DNA of 64,000 nt. Origin: Bradyrhizobium sp. AZCC 1719. Lineage in GTDB: Bacteria; Pseudomonadota; Alphaproteobacteria; Rhizobiales; Xanthobacteraceae. This document shows, piece by piece, positions 35,650 through 44,125 of the stretch; position 1 is the first letter of the stretch, and each line of letters opens with the position of its first letter. A program made the translations under genes and the position numbers. The stretch covers positions 3,191,001-3,255,000 of the forward strand of contig NZ_JAZHRU010000001.1 of assembly GCF_036924525.1 (NCBI RefSeq). Reading direction: 5' to 3'. The notes under the pieces are model-generated. The model saw only the letters and a program-made list of their open reading frames with translations. It was not told the origin of the DNA and searched no databases.

Positions 35650-36519
35650 ATGACGGAACTCCGATATTTGGCGCCTGGCACGCTTGACGAAGCGGTCGGT
35701 GCATTTGCGAAAGCCGGCAGCGCGGCGCGCATCCTGGCCGGCGGCACCGATCTTCTGGTGCAGATGCGATCCGGCGCGCTCAAGCCCGGCGTGATCGTCG
35801 ACATCAAGAAAATCCCCGAGCTGACGGCAATCGAACAGACCGCCGACGGCGGCTTTCGCATTGGCGCCGCCGTCTCCGGCATGGCGCTCGCCGAGCACGA
35901 GACGTTCGGCAAGGTCTGGCCCGGCGTGCTCGAAGCCGTCAACCTGATCGGTTCCAAGCAGGTGCAGGGCCGCGCCTCCGCCGGCGGCAATCTCTGCAAC
36001 GGCTCGCCCGCCGGCGACAGCGTGCCCGCGATGGTCGCGGCCGGCGCCGTCGTCACCGTGCAGGGGCCGGACGGCCGCCGCGAGATGAAGGTGGAAGACG
36101 TCCCCGCCGGTCCCGGCCGCACCAACTTGAAGCCCGGCGAGATCCTCGTCAGCTTCACGCTGCCGCCGCGCCCGCCCGGCTCGAGCGATGCTTATCTGCG
36201 CATGATCCCGCGCACCGAAATGGACATCGCCGTGGTCGGCTGCGGCGTCAGCCTCACCATGAAGGACGGCACCGTCACATCAGCCCGCGTCGGCTTGGGG
36301 GCGGTGGCGCCGACCGTGCTGCTGGTGGAAGACGCCGCAAAGGCGCTGATCGGTTCAAAGCTAGACGACGCCGCGCTGGCGAGGGCCGCAGCGGCATGCT
36401 CCGCCGCCTGCCGCCCGATCGACGACAAGCGCGGCACCATCGCCTATCGCATCAAGGTGGCCGGCGTGCTGCTTAAGCGCACCGCCGCGATCGCTGCCCA
36501 ACGCGCGCAAGGAAAGTAA
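35650..36519 (+). CDS. Molybdenum hydroxylase FAD-binding subunit (CoxM-like)
   Basis: 289 residues from the ATG at 35650. The two FAD-binding signatures of the xanthine dehydrogenase medium subunit are clear: AGGTDLLVQM (about 32) and a SAGGNLCNGSPAGD segment (about 110). It receives electrons from the iron-sulfur subunit and passes them to an acceptor. It is first in a tight M-S-L operon; the small subunit gene begins 3 bp after its stop. Confidence 0.92.
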   Translation: MTELRYLAPGTLDEAVGAFAKAGSAARILAGGTDLLVQMRSGALKPGVIVDIKKIPELTAIEQTADGGFRIGAAVSGMALAEHETFGKVWPGVLEAVNLIGSKQVQGRASAGGNLCNGSPAGDSVPAMVAAGAVVTVQGPDGRREMKVEDVPAGPGRTNLKPGEILVSFTLPPRPPGSSDAYLRMIPRTEMDIAVVGCGVSLTMKDGTVTSARVGLGAVAPTVLLVEDAAKALIGSKLDDAALARAAAACSAACRPIDDKRGTIAYRIKVAGVLLKRTAAIAAQRAQGK

Positions 36520-36522
36520 TTC

Positions 36523-36999
36523 ATGGCCAAAGTTCACGTCACCACATCAATCAACGGCGAGCCGATGGAATTTCTGTGCGAGCCATCAGACACCATGCTC
36601 GACGCGCTGCGCGGGCCGCTTGCGCTGACCGGCTCCAAGGAAGGCTGCGCCTCAGGCGATTGCGGCGCCTGCTCGATCACGCTCGACGACCGGCTGGTCT
36701 GCTCCTGCCTGATGCTCGCGGTGGAATCCGAGGGGCACGAGATCAGGACCATCGAGGGCCTGGCGCAGGGCGAGCGTCTGCATCCGCTGCAGCAAAAATT
36801 TCTGGAAATGGCCGCGCTTCAGTGCGGCATCTGCACGTCGGGCATGCTGGTCGCGTCCGACGCGCTGCTGAAGAAAAATCCGGACCCGAGCGAGGAGGAA
36901 GTCCGCTTCTGGCTCGCCGGCAATCTCTGCCGCTGCACCGGCTATGACAAGATCGTCCGCGCGGTGATGGAAACCGCTGCCGAGATGCGCGCGCACTAA
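36523..36999 (+). CDS. Molybdenum hydroxylase [2Fe-2S] subunit (CoxS-like)
   Basis: 158 residues. The plant-type [2Fe-2S] site is CASGDCGACSITL with a fourth Cys in CSCLM. The second, helical cluster is CGICTSGM and CRCTGYDKI. This is the standard small subunit that carries electrons from the molybdenum site to FAD. Confidence 0.95.
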   Translation: MAKVHVTTSINGEPMEFLCEPSDTMLDALRGPLALTGSKEGCASGDCGACSITLDDRLVCSCLMLAVESEGHEIRTIEGLAQGERLHPLQQKFLEMAALQCGICTSGMLVASDALLKKNPDPSEEEVRFWLAGNLCRCTGYDKIVRAVMETAAEMRAH

Positions 37000-37017
37000 T
37001 TTTCGGGAGATAGCCCC

Positions 37018-39291
37018 ATGAACCTCGTCACCAACAACAAATGGATCGGCCAGCGCACCATTCGCCCTGATGGCATGGACAAGGTCACCGGCCGCGCCCA
37101 GTTTGCCGCCGACACCACCATGCCCGGCATGATCTGGGGCAAGGTGCTGCGCAGCCCGCATCCGCATGCGCGCATCCGGTCGATCGACACGTCGAAGGCG
37201 GAGAAGCTGCCCGGCGTGAAGGCTGTCGTCACTTCGAAAGACATCGTCGACTTCCCGATCGAGAAGGGCGCGGTCATGCTGGGCATCCAGGATATGCGCT
37301 GGATGTGCCGCAACGTGATGGCGCGCGACAAGGCGCTATTCCCCGGCCACCCCATCGCGGCCGTCGCCGCGACCACGGAAGCGATCGCCGAGGAAGCCTG
37401 CAAGCTGATCGAGGTCGATTACGAGGTGTTGCCGTGGTCGATCGAGATTGACGACGCGCTCAAGCTAGATGCGCCGATCCTGCACGAATTCAACAAGTTC
37501 GACGGCAAGCCTTCCAACATCGTCGGCCGCCTCGAGCACAAGAAGGGCGACATCGAACGAGGTTTTGAGCAGGCCGACATCGTCATCGAGCGCACCTTCA
37601 CCACGCGCCCGGTGCACCAGGGCTATATCGAGCCGCATGCCTGCCTGATCTCGGTCGCGCCAGACGGCAAGACCACGATCTGGAGCTCCAGCCAGGGCCA
37701 GTTCATGGTGCGCGCGATGACGGCCTATCTCACCGGCATCCCGCAGAGCGATATCCGCGCCATCCCCGCGGAGATCGGCGGCGGCTTTGGCGGCAAGACC
37801 ATCGTCTATCTCGAACCGCTCGCGACGCTGCTCGCAAAAAAATCCGGCCGCCCGGTGAAGATGGTGATGACGCGCGAGGAAGTGATGCGCGCGACCGGCC
37901 CCACCTCAGGCTCGAAAAGCACGGTGAAGATCGGCGCGACGAAGGACGGCAAGATCGTCGCCGCGCACGGCACCTTCTATCTGCAGGCCGGCGCCTTCCC
38001 GGGCTCGCCGATCCGCGGCGCTGCGGGCTGCAGCTTCACGCCCTACGACATTCCGAACCTGCTCTCGGAAGGGTACGACGTCTGCTCCAACCGCTCCAAG
38101 GTTGCGGCCTATCGCGCGCCGGGCGCGCCGATCGGCGCCTATGCGGTCGAATGCGTGCTCGACGAAGTCGCGGAAGCGCTGAAGATCGACCCGCTCGACT
38201 TCCGCCTGAAGAACGCCGCCAAGGAAGGAACCAAGGCCGCGCACGGCCCGGTGTTCCCGCGCATCGGCTATATCGAGACAGTGGAAGCAGCAAAGGCTTC
38301 GCCGCATTACGCCGCGCCGCTCGGCGACGGAAACGGCAAGCTGAGGGGCAGGGGCGTGGCTAGCGGCTTCTGGTTCAACGCCGGCGGCGAATCTTCCGCG
38401 CAAGTCAACATCACAGAAGACGGCAACGTCGTCGTCACGACAGGGCACCCTGACATTGGCGGCTCGCGCGCCGGCATCGCCAACATCTGCGCCGAGCTGC
38501 TCGGCATCGACTACCGCCGCGTCTCCGTTATCATCGGCGACACCCAGACGGTCGGTTTCTCCAACTTGACCGGCGGCAGCCGCGTGCTGTTCGCCTCGGC
38601 GATGGTGGTGACGCAGTCGACCGAAAAGATCATCCAGACCTTGCGCGAGCGCGCGGCCAAGATCTGGGAAATCGATCCGGAAGCGGTGAAGTGGGAGAAT
38701 GGTGCTGCGCATCCGGCGAGCCCGAACGCCGGCCAGTTCGAACCGCTGACGCTGGAAGAGCTCGCCGAGAAGGCGCCCGCGATGGGCGGGCCCATTGGGG
38801 CCGGCGTGCAGCTCAACACCCAAGGCGCCGACGGCGGCTTCGGCACGCATGTCTGCGACGTCGAGGTCGACGTCGATCTCGGCATCGCGCGCGTGATCCG
38901 CTACACCGCCGTGCAGGATGTCGGCCGCGCCATCCACCCCGGCTATGTCGAGGGCCAGCTCCAGGGCGGCGTCGCGCAAGGCATCGGCTGGGCGCTGAAC
39001 GAGGAATACATCTACACGAAGGAAGGCAAGGTCGATAACCCCGGCTTCCTCGACTACCGCATGCCGGTCTGCTCGGACCTGCCGATGATCGACTGCATCA
39101 TGGTCGAGATCCCAAACCCAAAACACCCGCAAGGCGTCAAGGGCGTCGGCGAAGTGCCGCTGGTGCCGGTGATGGCGGCGGTGGCGAATGCGATCTACAA
39201 CGCGCTGGGCAAGCGTTTCTACGCACTGCCGATGTCGCCGCCGAAGGTGCTGGAGAAGCTGGAAGGCCCGATGCAGCAGGCGGCGGAGTAG
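37018..39291 (+). CDS. Molybdenum hydroxylase catalytic subunit (xanthine dehydrogenase/CoxL family)
   Basis: 757 residues. Molybdopterin-contacting motifs include GGGFGGKT and GSRVLFASAM, and the catalytic Glu lies in KGVGEVPLVP near the C-terminus. The loop that in CO dehydrogenase form I reads AYxCSFR is here AYRAPGAP, so CO oxidation is unlikely. The substrate is probably a small N-heterocycle, aldehyde or aromatic thioester. No maturation genes are adjacent, although a MoxR/CoxE-like pair is found at 3.5-6 kb. Confidence 0.93.
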   Translation: MNLVTNNKWIGQRTIRPDGMDKVTGRAQFAADTTMPGMIWGKVLRSPHPHARIRSIDTSKAEKLPGVKAVVTSKDIVDFPIEKGAVMLGIQDMRWMCRNVMARDKALFPGHPIAAVAATTEAIAEEACKLIEVDYEVLPWSIEIDDALKLDAPILHEFNKFDGKPSNIVGRLEHKKGDIERGFEQADIVIERTFTTRPVHQGYIEPHACLISVAPDGKTTIWSSSQGQFMVRAMTAYLTGIPQSDIRAIPAEIGGGFGGKTIVYLEPLATLLAKKSGRPVKMVMTREEVMRATGPTSGSKSTVKIGATKDGKIVAAHGTFYLQAGAFPGSPIRGAAGCSFTPYDIPNLLSEGYDVCSNRSKVAAYRAPGAPIGAYAVECVLDEVAEALKIDPLDFRLKNAAKEGTKAAHGPVFPRIGYIETVEAAKASPHYAAPLGDGNGKLRGRGVASGFWFNAGGESSAQVNITEDGNVVVTTGHPDIGGSRAGIANICAELLGIDYRRVSVIIGDTQTVGFSNLTGGSRVLFASAMVVTQSTEKIIQTLRERAAKIWEIDPEAVKWENGAAHPASPNAGQFEPLTLEELAEKAPAMGGPIGAGVQLNTQGADGGFGTHVCDVEVDVDLGIARVIRYTAVQDVGRAIHPGYVEGQLQGGVAQGIGWALNEEYIYTKEGKVDNPGFLDYRMPVCSDLPMIDCIMVEIPNPKHPQGVKGVGEVPLVPVMAAVANAIYNALGKRFYALPMSPPKVLEKLEGPMQQAAE

Positions 39292-39318
39292 GACGCGGGG
39301 CCCGTATGTCACCACACC

Positions 39319-39400
39319 GTCTTTGCGAGCGAAGCGAAGCAATCCATGGCGCGGCAAATGGAGATATGGATTGCTTCGTCGCTTCGCTCCTCGCAATGAC
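39319..39400. repeat. Palindromic repeat, family D (GCGAAGCAATCCAT type)
   Basis: GTCTTTGCGAGCGAAGCGAA and GCAATCCAT at the left pair with ATGGATTGC and TTCGCTCCTCGCAATGAC at the right. It abuts a family C element. Confidence 0.85.
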
Positions 39401-39408
39401 GGGCGTGC

Positions 39409-39484
39409 GTAGCCCGGATGAGCGAAGCGATATTCGGGACCTTCATTATCGTTTCCCGCATGTCGCTGCGCTCATGCGGGCCAC
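39409..39484. repeat. Palindromic repeat, family C (GCCCGGATGAGCGAAGCGA type), copy 1
   Basis: GTAGCCCGGATGAGCGAAGC at the left and CGCTGCGCTCATGCGGG at the right. Together with the family D element it forms one composite repeat cluster before the DinB gene. Confidence 0.85.
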
Positions 39485-39499
39485 TGGCTGACAACGCCA

Positions 39500-40081
39500 A
39501 TGAATGACGTGCTCCCCTATCGCACCATGGCGTACAACAACGCCTGGGCAAACCATCGGCTGCTCACCGCCTGTCTCGGGCTGTCGCCGGATGAATTCAC
39601 CGCGAAGCGAACCGGCTTCTTTCCAAGCCTGCGCGCCACGCTCAACCACATCCTGATCATCGACCACTTCTACGTCGATGCCATGGAAGGCGGGACGCTC
39701 GGTCCGGCCGCCTGGGCGGATCAGGAGCCTTGCGCAACGGTCGTCGCGCTGAAAGAAGCGCAGGCCGCAGTCGATCGGCGTTTGCTCAAGGTCGTCGAAG
39801 CGCTCGACGGCGCCGGATTGCAGCGCATCGTCTCCGTGCATCGCGGCACCTCCATCCAGCGCGAGCGAATGGACCGCTTGCTTCTGCATCTCTTCCAGCA
39901 CCAGGTGCACCATCGCGGCCAGGCCCACTGCATGCTGAGCGGCACGTCGGTGAGCCCGCCTCAGCTCGACGAGTTTTTCTCGGCAGGTGAAGCGCCGCTG
40001 CGGGCAGCGGAGTTCGCGGAGCTGGGCTGGAGCGAGGAGAAGATCTGGGCAGTTCGGGTGTCGAGGCCTGAACAAGCGTAG
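39500..40081 (+). CDS. DinB-family metal-binding protein
   Basis: 193 residues. The DinB four-helix pattern has three metal-ligand His: LNHILIIDHFY (first), and FQHQVHHRGQAH with the characteristic HxxxHRGQ. Such proteins often act as thiol transferases or have unknown roles. It ends beside a partial family C repeat. Confidence 0.9.
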   Translation: MNDVLPYRTMAYNNAWANHRLLTACLGLSPDEFTAKRTGFFPSLRATLNHILIIDHFYVDAMEGGTLGPAAWADQEPCATVVALKEAQAAVDRRLLKVVEALDGAGLQRIVSVHRGTSIQRERMDRLLLHLFQHQVHHRGQAHCMLSGTSVSPPQLDEFFSAGEAPLRAAEFAELGWSEEKIWAVRVSRPEQA

Positions 40082-40107
40082 CGATCGCTTGGCTCATGCG
40101 GGCTACG
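40079..40107. repeat. Fragment of a family C repeat
   Basis: Only the right arm (GCTCATGCGGGCTAC) is recognisable, overlapping the DinB stop codon. Confidence 0.6.
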
Positions 40108-40245
40108 TGCCATCCTGAACGACTACAACGCAACACTCATCAGTTGAGCGTGAACCATCAGTTCAATGTGAACCATCTCATACCCCAAACAACCATACGT
40201 TGCCACCATAACGCCGGGGGCCTCGAAGTGAAATGGAGGTTCATC

Positions 40246-40623
40246 ATGGTAGCGAAGATCTCGATGATGGCGGGAGCCGTGGTTTTGGCGCTCGGCCTGA
40301 CAAGTCCGATGGTTGCGAACGCTGTCTGCATTGACGAGCCGTGTCCGCCACCCAAGCCTGCCGCGGGAGCGGGCTGGCGGTCGGCAAACTTCCCGGCGCC
40401 GAATGGCGGCGTGGTGGCCTATCGCATTATGGGCAACAATCCGGCCTGCGCGTCCTATGATGGGCGCAATTGCCTGTGGGGGATGAAAGTCAGCCAGATC
40501 GATTTTGATCGGGTCCGCCCGCTGGTCTGCGGCGCGAATCATCGTGCCGCGTGGGGCGTCACCGGCTACGAGGATCGCAGGCACTGGTGCAATTTGGCAC
40601 GGCGCGTGGTTTCGACTGATTAG
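40246..40623 (+). CDS. Small exported Cys-containing hypothetical protein
   Basis: 125 residues from the ATG at 40246, with GGAGGT 5 bases before it. Signal peptide MVAKISMMAGAVVLALGL...ANA, then CIDEPCPPPKP and three further Cys (ACASYDGRNC, LVCGANHRAAWG, HWCNLARR). The even spread of Cys suggests disulfides in the periplasm. Not a recognised family. Confidence 0.65.
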   Translation: MVAKISMMAGAVVLALGLTSPMVANAVCIDEPCPPPKPAAGAGWRSANFPAPNGGVVAYRIMGNNPACASYDGRNCLWGMKVSQIDFDRVRPLVCGANHRAAWGVTGYEDRRHWCNLARRVVSTD

Positions 40624-40641
40624 TTGATATTGATAGCAAGC

Positions 40642-40713
40642 GTGACCCGCACGGGCGAAGTGGTATCGGGGATTCACCGTCTCCCGCATCTCGCTGCGCT
40701 CATGCGGGCTACA
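40642..40713. repeat. Diverged family C repeat, copy 2
   Basis: The right arm CGCTGCGCTCATGCGGGCTAC is intact; the left arm (GTGACCCGCACGGGCGAAG) has drifted. The rest of the 197-bp gap holds nothing I can name. Confidence 0.7.
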
Positions 40714-40820
40714 CGTTTGCCATCTTCACTTGAAGATCAGTCAGCCTAGCCACTCTATTCTCAAGCGCTGGATCAGCCTATCCTTGGTGCGATTAACGCC
40801 TTGATAAGCCGTAGCGGAAT

Positions 40821-41246
40821 GTGGAAGCCATCGTGAACGATCAAAATCCACCCAGCACTTCGCCCTTCCAGTCCATCCGCGCCGTCGACTACACTGTCAT
40901 CTTCGTGCGCGACATGGCGGCGATGCGCCGCTTCTATGAGGGCGTCCTTCGCTTATTCCTGACGCGCGAATTGTCGGCGGGCTGGATCGAGTACCAGATC
41001 GGCGGCAACACCCTCGCGCTGGCGCGGCCGAGCCGGACGGCAAAGGATGCGCCTGTGCCCGCGGGCAGCGCTTCGCTGCAGCTCGCCTTCAAGGTTGCCG
41101 CCGATGATGTCGATCGCTGCGCCAAGGAGCTGGTGCGGCACGGCGTCGATCTGCTCGAGCCGCCGACCAACCAGCCGTTCGGCCATCGCACGCTGTTCTT
41201 CAGGGATCCGGACGGAAACCTGCTGGAGGTGTATGCGGAGATCTAG
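40821..41246 (+). CDS. VOC-family (glyoxalase/bleomycin-resistance fold) protein
   Basis: 141 residues from a GTG at 40821; a GTG four codons on is equally possible. The beta-alpha-beta-beta-beta units of the VOC fold are visible (VDYTVIFVRDMAAMRRFYEGVLRL and a closing FFRDPDGNLLEVYAEI with the metal-ligand Glu). Metal-dependent lyase, dioxygenase or antibiotic-binding roles are all known in this superfamily; no specific one can be assigned. Confidence 0.82.
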   Translation: MEAIVNDQNPPSTSPFQSIRAVDYTVIFVRDMAAMRRFYEGVLRLFLTRELSAGWIEYQIGGNTLALARPSRTAKDAPVPAGSASLQLAFKVAADDVDRCAKELVRHGVDLLEPPTNQPFGHRTLFFRDPDGNLLEVYAEI

Positions 41247-41261
41247 CGACTCATTGGAAGC

Positions 41262-41332
41262 GTAGCCCGGATGAGCGAAGCGATATCCGGGATTCTACTG
41301 GTCCCGCATATCGCTGCGCTCATGCGGGCTAC
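41262..41332. repeat. Family C repeat, copy 3
   Basis: GTAGCCCGGATGAGCGAAGC...CGCTGCGCTCATGCGGGCTAC, the cleanest copy of this family in the window. Confidence 0.9.
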
Positions 41333-41351
41333 AAAGTTTTACCGCAGCCAC

Positions 41352-41627
41352 CTAGTTCAGCGTCAGCCACACCAGGTTGCAGTCGCGGTGGCAGGTGTTG
41401 CAGTGCGCCGGCTGATTAAAAGTGTTGGCGAGCTGCCATTCCTGCGCTTCGTTGCTCCATTGCGCCGTGGCGTGGCAGATGATGTCGTCGGAACCGCAGG
41501 CGTCGCAGACCGGCGTGGAACGGGCGGCGCGATTCACCACCTTGCGCTCGATCGGCTGCGGCCGCTCCGGCGCAATCCGGTCCTGGACGATTTCGAACGG
41601 GTTCATCAGCTTGACGCGTCGCAACAT
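41352..41627 (-). CDS. Small zinc-ribbon-like protein
   Basis: 91 residues from the ATG at 41627; ATGs at 41642 and 41606 are alternatives. Two Cys pairs, CDAC and CNTCHRDC, flank a short strand region, and HC (ICHATAQW) adds further possible ligands, so it likely binds one zinc. The function is unknown. Confidence 0.6.
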   Translation of the reverse strand: MLRRVKLMNPFEIVQDRIAPERPQPIERKVVNRAARSTPVCDACGSDDIICHATAQWSNEAQEWQLANTFNQPAHCNTCHRDCNLVWLTLN

Positions 41628-41987
41628 TGGCCCTGCATCCATTCTCGCGAGTCTTGATTCGCTGCTTTCAAAACTAGCGAATCGGCCCGGCCGTTCCATC
41701 GCAAAATTGCGCAATACCCAAGATTTAACTTTGTCATTTTCGGGAGGATTTCTTGGAAGGCGACGGCGGAAAGCGGCAGGCGATCGCTGGCGCCTTTCGC
41801 TAGCTCGTGTCCCAGGCGCGATGCAGCGCGCAGCGCTGCGTCGCAGAACCGGGAGCCATAGGTCGCGCGGCAGATAATAGGCCCCGGCTCTGCGGTGCAC
41901 CACTTCGTGGCGCACCGCGTCCGGGGCACGTAGCGGGACCATGTCACGCTGTCAGAGCAAGCGATGCGGCCTTGCGAGCGCGCAAAG

Positions 41988-42017
41988 CAAAACGGCCCGG
42001 GCAGTGATGCCGGGCCG
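41988..42017 (-). terminator. Intrinsic terminator after the YAPG-repeat gene
   Basis: CGGCCCGG (41993-42000) pairs with CCGGGCCG (42010-42017); on the minus strand TTTT follows at once. It lies 14 bp past the stop codon of 42031-42279. Confidence 0.8.
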
Positions 42018-42030
42018 CTCCATTAACCGC

Positions 42031-42279
42031 CTAATACTTCTTCTTGGTCGTGGCCGATCCGGTCGTCGTCTGCTTGCCCGGCGCGCTTTCCGAATGGCCT
42101 TTCGCGGTCTTCTTCTGGTGTCCCGGCGCGTATTTCGACGCACCCTTTGTGGTCGAGCTCTTGCTGTCCTGCATCTTCTGTCCCGGGGCGTATTCCGAGG
42201 AACCCGGAGACTTCGTGCCCTGCGCAAACGCAGCCGTGGTGAGCAACACGGTCGAAACGGTAATCAACGTCTTCAGCAT
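42031..42279 (-). CDS. Small exported YAPG-repeat protein
   Basis: 82 residues from the ATG at 42279 (AGGAGAG upstream). Signal peptide MLKTLITVSTVLLTTAAFAQ, then three short repeats with the core (E/K)(Y/S)APG: SEYAPGQK, SKYAPGHQ and SESAPGKQ, separated by Lys/Ser/Thr-rich linkers. It is strongly basic and probably unstructured. Small basic exported proteins of this kind may coat DNA, lipopolysaccharide or the cell wall, but no role is known. Confidence 0.7.
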   Translation of the reverse strand: MLKTLITVSTVLLTTAAFAQGTKSPGSSEYAPGQKMQDSKSSTTKGASKYAPGHQKKTAKGHSESAPGKQTTTGSATTKKKY

Positions 42280-42484
42280 TGGAGGTCTCTCCTGTTGCGG
42301 GAAACCAAGCAACGCCTTGCTCGCGGTGGTGTTCCACTTTTTCCCGCTCACGGTTGACGAGCAATGCCGATGAACAAATCTTCATCTTCTCGCGCCATCC
42401 CGGCCCACAAGAGGGAGCGTGCATGCTCCTCACAACTCGGGGCGCGACGCGTCGCAGGAACGACGGGATGAGAGAGTGGGACCC

Positions 42485-43930
42485 TCACAACTCCCGCGCA
42501 TTCGAGAACGCGAACGAGGACACCCGCCGCGTGTTCTCGTCCAGGATCAGCGTCCGCGTGATCGGCGGCTCGGCGCGCTGGCTGCAGTTTTCGCGCTCGC
42601 AGAGCCGGCAGTTGACGCCGATCGGCGTGCCCTCGGCTTTTTCCAGATCCATCCCGGCGGCGTAGACGAGCTTCGAGGCGTGGCGGATTTCGCAACCCAA
42701 ACCAATCGCAAAGCGCGGCTGCGGTTGCGGGTGCGGCGCGATCGGGCGGCGCACCATCTGCGCGATGGAAAAATAACGCGTGCCGTCGGGCAGTTCGATC
42801 ACCTGCTTGAGCAGGCGGTCCGGCGTGTCGAAGGTCGAATGCACGTTCCAAAGCGGACAGGTGCCGCCGAATTTCGAGAACGGAAACGTGCCGGACGAAA
42901 ACCGCTTGGAGACATTGCCGGCATTGTCGACGCGCAACAGAAAGAACGGCACGCCGCGCGCATTCGGCCGCTGCAGCGTGGTGAGGCGATGGCAGACCTG
43001 CTCGAAGCCGGCATTGAAGCGCTGCGCCAGCACATGCACGTCGTAGTTCAGATTTTCCGCCGCGGTGTGGAACGGCTGATAGGGCATCATGACGGCGGCG
43101 GCGAAGTAGTTCGCCAGCGTAATCCGGTAGAGCCGCCGCGGGGTGTCGTCGAGGGGTCCTGCGCGGTTGACGATGGCGTCGATGGATGCGCCGCATTCGG
43201 CGAGGCCAATCTGCAGCGCGAGCTGGAAGGCCCGGCCCGAGCCGTCGACCAGTTCGGAAATCAAAAGCTGCCGCCGGTGGCGGTCGAACCGCCGCAGCGT
43301 CTCGCGCATCACGTCGACCGGCATGATGCGGGTGACGATCGAATGCTTTTCGCGCAGCCGGGCCGAAAGCGCGGCGAACAGTTCCTCGGCGGAGGCGTGG
43401 AGTTCGTCGCGCAAATTTTCCGCGGCCTGTTCGAGCTCCGGAAAATAGTTGCGGTTGGCTTCGATCAGGTCGCGCACGCGCTCGATCGGGTTGGCCTCGA
43501 AGCGGGCGCCTTCGTCGCGGTCGGCCATTTGGGCCGCCACCAACGTCTCGCCGCGGCGGGCCTCGGTGTAGGCGGCGTAGAGGCGCTGCAGCGAATGGGT
43601 CACACCCGGGCAGAGCTCGGCGAGGTCGCGCAGTTCCTGCTTCGGCAGGTCGATCTGCCGGAACAGCGGATCGGAAAAAATCTCGTTCAGCTCGGCGAAG
43701 AAGCGGTCCTCGTCGGCGGTAGCGAGATCGCGCAGGTCCAGGTCATAGGTTTCGGCCAGCCGCAACAGGATCTGCGCGGTCACCGGCCGCTGGTTCCGCT
43801 CGATCAGGTTGATGTAGCTCGGCGAGATCCCGAGCCCTTCCGCGATCTGGGTCTGCGACAGCCCGAGCTGCTGGCGGATCCGCCGGAACCTCGGCCCGAC
43901 AAAAAGCTTCTTTCCGGAGTCGGTGGCCAT
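42485..43930 (-). CDS. ScfR/RamB-like short-chain fatty acyl transcriptional regulator
   Basis: 481 residues. An N-terminal XRE helix-turn-helix (GLSQTQIAEGLGISPSYINLIERNQRP, residues about 22-50) is followed by an IrrE/ImmA-like domain (around ITLANYFAAAVMMPYQPF, but without the full HExxH) and a C-terminal domain with CPLWN and a Cys cluster (GVNCRLCERENC). This architecture matches regulators of acetate, propionate and glyoxylate metabolism that sense acyl-CoA. It is divergent from isocitrate lyase, its probable target. Confidence 0.87.
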   Translation of the reverse strand: MATDSGKKLFVGPRFRRIRQQLGLSQTQIAEGLGISPSYINLIERNQRPVTAQILLRLAETYDLDLRDLATADEDRFFAELNEIFSDPLFRQIDLPKQELRDLAELCPGVTHSLQRLYAAYTEARRGETLVAAQMADRDEGARFEANPIERVRDLIEANRNYFPELEQAAENLRDELHASAEELFAALSARLREKHSIVTRIMPVDVMRETLRRFDRHRRQLLISELVDGSGRAFQLALQIGLAECGASIDAIVNRAGPLDDTPRRLYRITLANYFAAAVMMPYQPFHTAAENLNYDVHVLAQRFNAGFEQVCHRLTTLQRPNARGVPFFLLRVDNAGNVSKRFSSGTFPFSKFGGTCPLWNVHSTFDTPDRLLKQVIELPDGTRYFSIAQMVRRPIAPHPQPQPRFAIGLGCEIRHASKLVYAAGMDLEKAEGTPIGVNCRLCERENCSQRAEPPITRTLILDENTRRVSSFAFSNAREL

Positions 43931-43955
43931 GACAGGGTTCCTGACCTAGGATTGT

Positions 43956-44006
43956 GACAAAATTTACAAAATGACATCTGTTACAAGTTCATATGTTACA
44001 TGACAT
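43956..44006. promoter_or_regulatory. Probable regulator-binding region between scfR-like and aceA genes
   Basis: An AT-rich stretch with three similar motifs in one direction: ATTTACA (43962-43968), TGTTACA (43979-43985) and TGTTACA (43994-44000). Related ATGACAT follows two of them. The spacing of 15-17 bp suggests cooperative binding, most likely by the divergently encoded regulator. Confidence 0.5.
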
Positions 44007-44125
44007 CACCAATAAAAGACAAGGTATCTATACGAATTTCTCTTTCTCGCGTTACCTCTCAGGACGTTTCGCAATGCACTGTCAAGAATGTCGAGTGATG
44101 ACAGTGGAAGACAAGGATTACGCAC

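Noticed and set aside
35650..39291. Assignment as a true CO dehydrogenase operon
   Set aside because: The active-site loop lacks the form I or II signatures, and no coxDEF maturation genes are adjacent.
37906..39396. Very long open frame antisense to the molybdenum hydroxylase gene
   Set aside because: Typical GC-rich antisense frame; its product is Arg/His/Asp-rich with no domain, and the plus-strand gene is unmistakable. The same applies to long antisense frames at 22237-23826, 42419-43957, 46288-47799 and 60618-62279.
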